From the NCBI RefSeq assembly GCF_040187885.1, contig NZ_JBDPLH010000025.1, positions 1 to 5,905 of the forward strand: a stretch of DNA of 5,905 nt. Direction: 5' to 3'. The notes under the pieces were generated by a model. It saw only the letters and a list, made by a program, of their open reading frames with translations, was not told where the DNA came from and ran no database searches. Position 1 is the first letter of the stretch. The number at the start of each line of letters is the position of its first letter. Shown piece after piece: positions 3,946 through 5,905 of this stretch. Position numbers and translations under genes: made by a program. This stretch comes from Roseateles_E cavernae (GTDB lineage: Bacteria; Pseudomonadota; Gammaproteobacteria; Burkholderiales; Burkholderiaceae_C).

Positions 3946-4317
3946 ATGCAGACCACCCCATCCCAGCACCCCAGCCGCAGCGCACCGCTGTGCAAGGATT
4001 GCAAGCACCTGCTGCGCGAGCAGCGGAGCGCTTCCCGCTGCGCACACCCGCGCGCCGAGGTTGATCTTGTGTACGGCTACCCGGTGCGATGGGCGGAGCA
4101 CATGCGCACCGACGACCGCTACTGCGGCCACGAAGCGGCATGGTTCGAGCGCAGCCCGAGCGCGGGATGCACCACCTGCCATGGCAGCGGCACCCGGCTG
4201 GAGCTGATCGACGGCAAGTCTCAGAAGGTGTCTTGCCCCGCTTGCCTGATGGCCCCGATGGCGGTGGCCACGGCCACCACGACCGCAGGCGCCACCGGCT
4301 CGGCAAACCGCGCCTGA
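3946..4317 (+). CDS. double zinc-finger phage early protein
   Basis: A 123-residue protein, first gene after the repressible rightward promoter, with GGAGG five bases before the ATG. Module one (about 14-69) has C16, C19, C32 and C60 (CKDC, C32AHP, YCGHE) around a DLVYGYPV segment; this pattern is common in small phage proteins of unknown function. Module two (75-100) has C75, C78, C97 and C100, with the first pair in CTTCHGSG, similar to one repeat of the DnaJ cysteine-rich zinc domain. The C-terminal 20 residues are low-complexity Ala/Thr/Gly, and this part overlaps a minus-strand gene. Such proteins usually bind nucleic acid or a protein partner; no enzymatic residues are visible. It is expected to be made early after derepression. 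Confidence 0.82.
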   Translation: MQTTPSQHPSRSAPLCKDCKHLLREQRSASRCAHPRAEVDLVYGYPVRWAEHMRTDDRYCGHEAAWFERSPSAGCTTCHGSGTRLELIDGKSQKVSCPACLMAPMAVATATTTAGATGSANRA

Positions 4318-4472
4318 CAGACCAGCACCGCCAGGTCCAGCCGGGTCAGCAAGCCATGCACCGCACTCGCTTCACCAGCTCGTTCGTCATTGCTGCCGTC
4401 CTGCATCGAGCTCAGCTCGCGCTGCAGGCGCTCCTCGGCCAGGACCTGTGCCGGCGTTTCTTGAATGTCCAT
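4221..4472 (-). CDS. hypothetical 83-aa protein on the opposite strand
   Basis: The ATG at 4472 is preceded by AAAGGAG with a five-base spacer, one of the best ribosome-binding sites in the window. The product has a predicted acidic helix (QVLAEERLQRELSSMQDG, 9-26), a polar stretch, and then a second largely hydrophobic part, HGLLTRLDLAVLVCQARF (39-56) and VAPAVVVAVATAIGAIRQAG (60-79), which could be a helical hairpin or a membrane segment. Codon use is similar to neighbouring genes. It fills a gap (4318-4569) that has no plus-strand gene, but its last 97 bases lie antisense to the end of the gene at 3946. I find no clear promoter. It could be a false positive created by the reverse strand of GC-rich DNA, but the ribosome-binding site and protein pattern favour a real gene. 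Function unknown. Confidence 0.55.
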   Translation of the reverse strand: MDIQETPAQVLAEERLQRELSSMQDGSNDERAGEASAVHGLLTRLDLAVLVCQARFAEPVAPAVVVAVATAIGAIRQAGQDTF

Positions 4473-4569
4473 GAGAGCTCCTTTGTTCGTTCGTTAACAG
4501 TCGTTGGGTGGAACCACGATTGTGCGGCGGCAAGGGGCTCTCGCCCTCTCTGATTCATTGGAGGCGACC

Positions 4570-5136
4570 ATGCAGCAAGCACTTCCCGCAGCAGCTCCCC
4601 ACACCTTCCACTTCAGCTGCCAGCCTGACATGCTGCCCAACTACTTAGTCTGGGAGCATGGCGACGATCTGGGCCCGAACCGCTGTCGCTCGATGCACGG
4701 CGTGCACGATGACTTCGGCGCCCTGCAGACCCAGCCATACGGCGCGCTGCCGTTGGAGGTGTATCCGTTCCCGCATGAGGTCGACGACGAGGCCATGGCG
4801 GCTTTCTGGCCGCATGACATGCTCGGCCGCTTCGCCCCGCCGGCGCCACCCCAGCCGCCCCGCATCCGCGCCGAAATCCTGCCGGCCGACGAGGGCGATT
4901 TCATCGGCTACGCCGCCGAGATCAAGATCAGCACCGCCCGCCCGCTGGAGGGCGAACCCTTCTACCTGCTCAACATCGGCAGCAACGACCTGGTCTACGC
5001 CACCCGCAGCGAACTGCAGGGCCTCGTCGCCGCCGCTGCTGCGGTGCTGAGCCTGCAGCTCACGCCCTGCGCCGGTGATGTCGACCTGGTCGACGACGCC
5101 GACACCCTGGCCGCTCTCGCCGAGGTGCTGCAATGA
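4570..5136 (+). CDS. hypothetical two-part phage early protein, 188 aa
   Basis: The start is ATG 4570, five bases after GGAGG; upstream in-frame codons from 4504 lack a ribosome-binding site. The N-terminal part (about 10-88) is rich in aromatic, His and acidic residues (HTFHFSCQPDMLPNYLVWEH, then FWPHDMLGRF). A proline linker APPAPPQPPR (89-98) follows. The C-terminal domain (99-188) alternates beta strands (IRAEILP, YAAEIKIST, FYLLNIGS, DLVYATR) and helices (SELQGLVAAAAAVLSLQL and DADTLAALAEVLQ), suggesting a small alpha/beta fold. No signal peptide or membrane segment. The 16 bases around the start are identical to those of the gene at 3946. The stop overlaps the next ATG as ATGA, so the downstream genes are translationally coupled to it. 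No family recognised. Confidence 0.8.
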   Translation: MQQALPAAAPHTFHFSCQPDMLPNYLVWEHGDDLGPNRCRSMHGVHDDFGALQTQPYGALPLEVYPFPHEVDDEAMAAFWPHDMLGRFAPPAPPQPPRIRAEILPADEGDFIGYAAEIKISTARPLEGEPFYLLNIGSNDLVYATRSELQGLVAAAAAVLSLQLTPCAGDVDLVDDADTLAALAEVLQ

Positions 5137-5640
5137 TGGGCGCGCTGGTCAACCTCAATCGCGGCGACGACCCCATGACCCGCATCAGCGAGGCCGAGCT
5201 GCTGCGCCTCATCGCCGAGCGCGCCGACCACGACATCGAGGGCAGCGGCTGGGGCGACTTCAGCCACGGCCACCTCGCCAGCCAGCCGCAGCCCGCCGAG
5301 GCCTGCANGCGAGGCCGAGCTGCTGCGCCTCATCGCCGAGCGCGCCGACCACGACATCGAGGGCAGCGGCTGGGGCGACTTCAGCCACGGCCACCTCGCC
5401 AGCCAGCCGCAGCCCGCCGAGGCCTGCACCGAGCTGGGCGCCGACAGCCCCAGCCCCGCCGCTGCCGAGGCCTGCCTGCTGGCCCGCTGGTTCGCCCGGT
5501 GGCCGCGCTTGGCGCCGTGGGTGGTGTCGGTGGGCATCGTGCTGCTGATGGGCCTGGCCGGCAGCGGCGACCCCGAGATCGAGCAGCTCAGCGCCGAGCG
5601 CGCCGAGGAGCTGGCCAGCGCGCAGGAGCTGCAGCCGTGA
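5133..5640 (+). CDS. small membrane protein, reading frame broken by an assembly duplication
   Basis: As written the frame is interrupted: the 120 bases at 5188-5307 are repeated at 5309-5428 with one N between, which shifts the frame by one. Removing one copy and the N leaves 387 bases, an exact 129 codons ending at TGA 5638-5640, and a continuous 128-residue protein. That restored protein begins MMGALVNLNR (or at an internal Met, residue 15) and has a helix SEAELLRLIAERADHD. A Pro/Ala-rich stretch follows, then one transmembrane segment (about 87-103, APWVVSVGIVLLMGLAG) preceded by Arg residues, and an acidic C-terminal helix. The start at 5133 is supported by GAGGT six bases upstream and by ATGA overlap with the previous stop; 5175 is an alternative. 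The gene is probably intact in the real genome. Family unknown. Confidence 0.72.
5188..5307 (+). repeat. first copy of a 120-base direct duplication
   Basis: Matches 5309-5428 base for base as far as I can compare by eye. It starts at GCGAGGCC and ends at GCCTGCA. The two copies are separated only by the N at 5308. Confidence 0.92.
5308..5308. other. ambiguous base marking a probable contig join
   Basis: A single N sits exactly between two identical 120-base stretches. This is the signature of two contigs with an uncollapsed overlap that were joined with a one-base gap. Confidence 0.85.
5309..5428 (+). repeat. second copy of the 120-base direct duplication
   Basis: Identical to 5188-5307 by eye. 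The reading frame that continues to the TGA at 5638 is in register with this copy, while the upstream start codon is in register with the first copy. Confidence 0.92.
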
Positions 5641-5822
5641 TCAGCGTTGTCACGCCGATCGCCACGCACCCCTGCGGGTGCAAGTGCCTGCGCTGCACCG
5701 GCCTTGAGCGCTGCCCGGTCTGCCAGCGGCAGAAGCTGGACATCGACTGGTGCTGGTCCTGCAAGCGCCTGGTGCTCGCGCCCATCAGCCGGCAACCCAC
5801 CAGCACCGGAGCGCGTCCATGA
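5637..5822 (+). CDS. 8-cysteine small zinc-binding protein, 61 aa
   Basis: A GTG at 5637 overlaps the preceding TGA as GTGA, and the frame ends with a TGA that overlaps the next ATG, so the gene is tightly coupled on both sides. The product carries eight cysteines in four pairs: C13/C15, C17/C20, C26/C29 and C39/C42, the last two in CPVC and CWSC. The last two pairs fit a zinc ribbon and the first four cysteines a second metal site. The tail is basic and Pro/Ser/Thr-rich. No membrane segment. The much longer frame that appears to run into it from upstream exists only because of the duplication at 5308. Role unknown; such proteins often bind nucleic acid or act as anti-host factors. Confidence 0.72.
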   Translation: MISVVTPIATHPCGCKCLRCTGLERCPVCQRQKLDIDWCWSCKRLVLAPISRQPTSTGARP

Positions 5823-5905
5823 CCCCCGCCCTCGCCACCATCGCCCAGGCCTGGCGCGAGGCCGAGCAGCGCCAGTACAGCGCCTGCAACCACTGCGACC
5901 ACCAC
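5819..5905 (+). CDS. CxxC-containing early protein, N-terminal 29 residues only
   Basis: The ATG at 5819 overlaps the upstream stop as ATGA, and the frame stays open to the right edge. The visible part is a predicted helix (ALATIAQAWREAEQRQYSA, 4-22) followed by CNHCDHH, with C23 and C26 as a likely first zinc pair. Too little remains to assign a family. It continues the run of small cysteine-rich coupled genes. Confidence 0.65.
   Translation, partial: MTPALATIAQAWREAEQRQYSACNHCDHH

Noticed and set aside
5188..5428. Genuine tandem repeat or repeated protein domain
   Set aside because: Two seemingly exact copies with a single N exactly at the junction and an out-of-frame unit length (121) point to an uncollapsed contig overlap, not biology.
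5133..5822. Continuous 229-codon frame joining the membrane protein to the 8-cysteine protein
   Set aside because: It exists only because of the duplication and N at 5308. The middle part is the wrong frame of the membrane-protein gene.
1..5905. tRNA, rRNA, CRISPR array, insertion sequence or integrase attachment site
   Set aside because: No cloverleaf, no regularly spaced repeats, no transposase or integrase motifs and no terminal inverted repeats were seen on either strand.

Overview
The window reads as the immunity and early-control region of a lambdoid-type temperate phage (prophage) in a high-GC betaproteobacterium, most likely of the order Burkholderiales. The evidence is the GC-rich codon use, a YdaS/Cro-like regulator whose C-terminal half resembles Burkholderiales prophage regulators, a CII-family protein, and a dense run of very small ATGA/GTGA-coupled genes. 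No integrase, replication or structural gene is visible, so the host assignment is inference. The single N at 5308 shows the source is a draft or metagenomic assembly.

Layout. (1) Leftward genes on the minus strand: a Cro/YdaS-like regulator (2186 to 1911), then after a gap a tightly coupled block of a CII-like regulator (1176-697), a small winged-helix-like protein (700-446), an unknown 85-aa protein (449-192) and a zinc-finger protein running off the left edge (195 to <1). This matches the lambda pR arm (cro, cII and onward). A small plus-strand gene (1444-1707) sits between cro and cII. (2) A regulatory gap at 2187-2259 with divergent promoters and three TACC-N4-GGTA operators (one degenerate). 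(3) A rightward cI operon: a CI-like repressor without a visible S24 peptidase (2260-2829), then a zinc-ribbon membrane protein (2840-3088), a 70-aa protein (3153-3365) and a lipoprotein (3390-3800), closed by a bidirectional terminator at about 3838-3867. These three genes occupy the position of rexA/rexB in lambda. (4) A second regulatory gap at 3868-3945 with a good sigma70 promoter and two more TACC-N4-GGTA operators, equivalent to oL/pL. (5) The rightward pL-like operon: a two-zinc-finger protein (3946-4317), a minus-strand gene overlapping its 3' end (4221-4472), an unknown 188-aa protein (4570-5136), a small membrane protein broken by an assembly duplication (5133-5640), an 8-cysteine protein (5637-5822) and a CxxC protein running off the right edge (5819 onward).

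How it works together (inference). CI and Cro bind the shared operator family in both gaps, setting lysogeny versus lytic expression of the leftward and rightward early operons. The cI transcript, which appears leaderless, also carries the three passenger genes, so these would be expressed in the lysogen. They are the best candidates for an undescribed superinfection-exclusion or lysogenic-conversion function. Two of them share an INxPxxCTFV motif.
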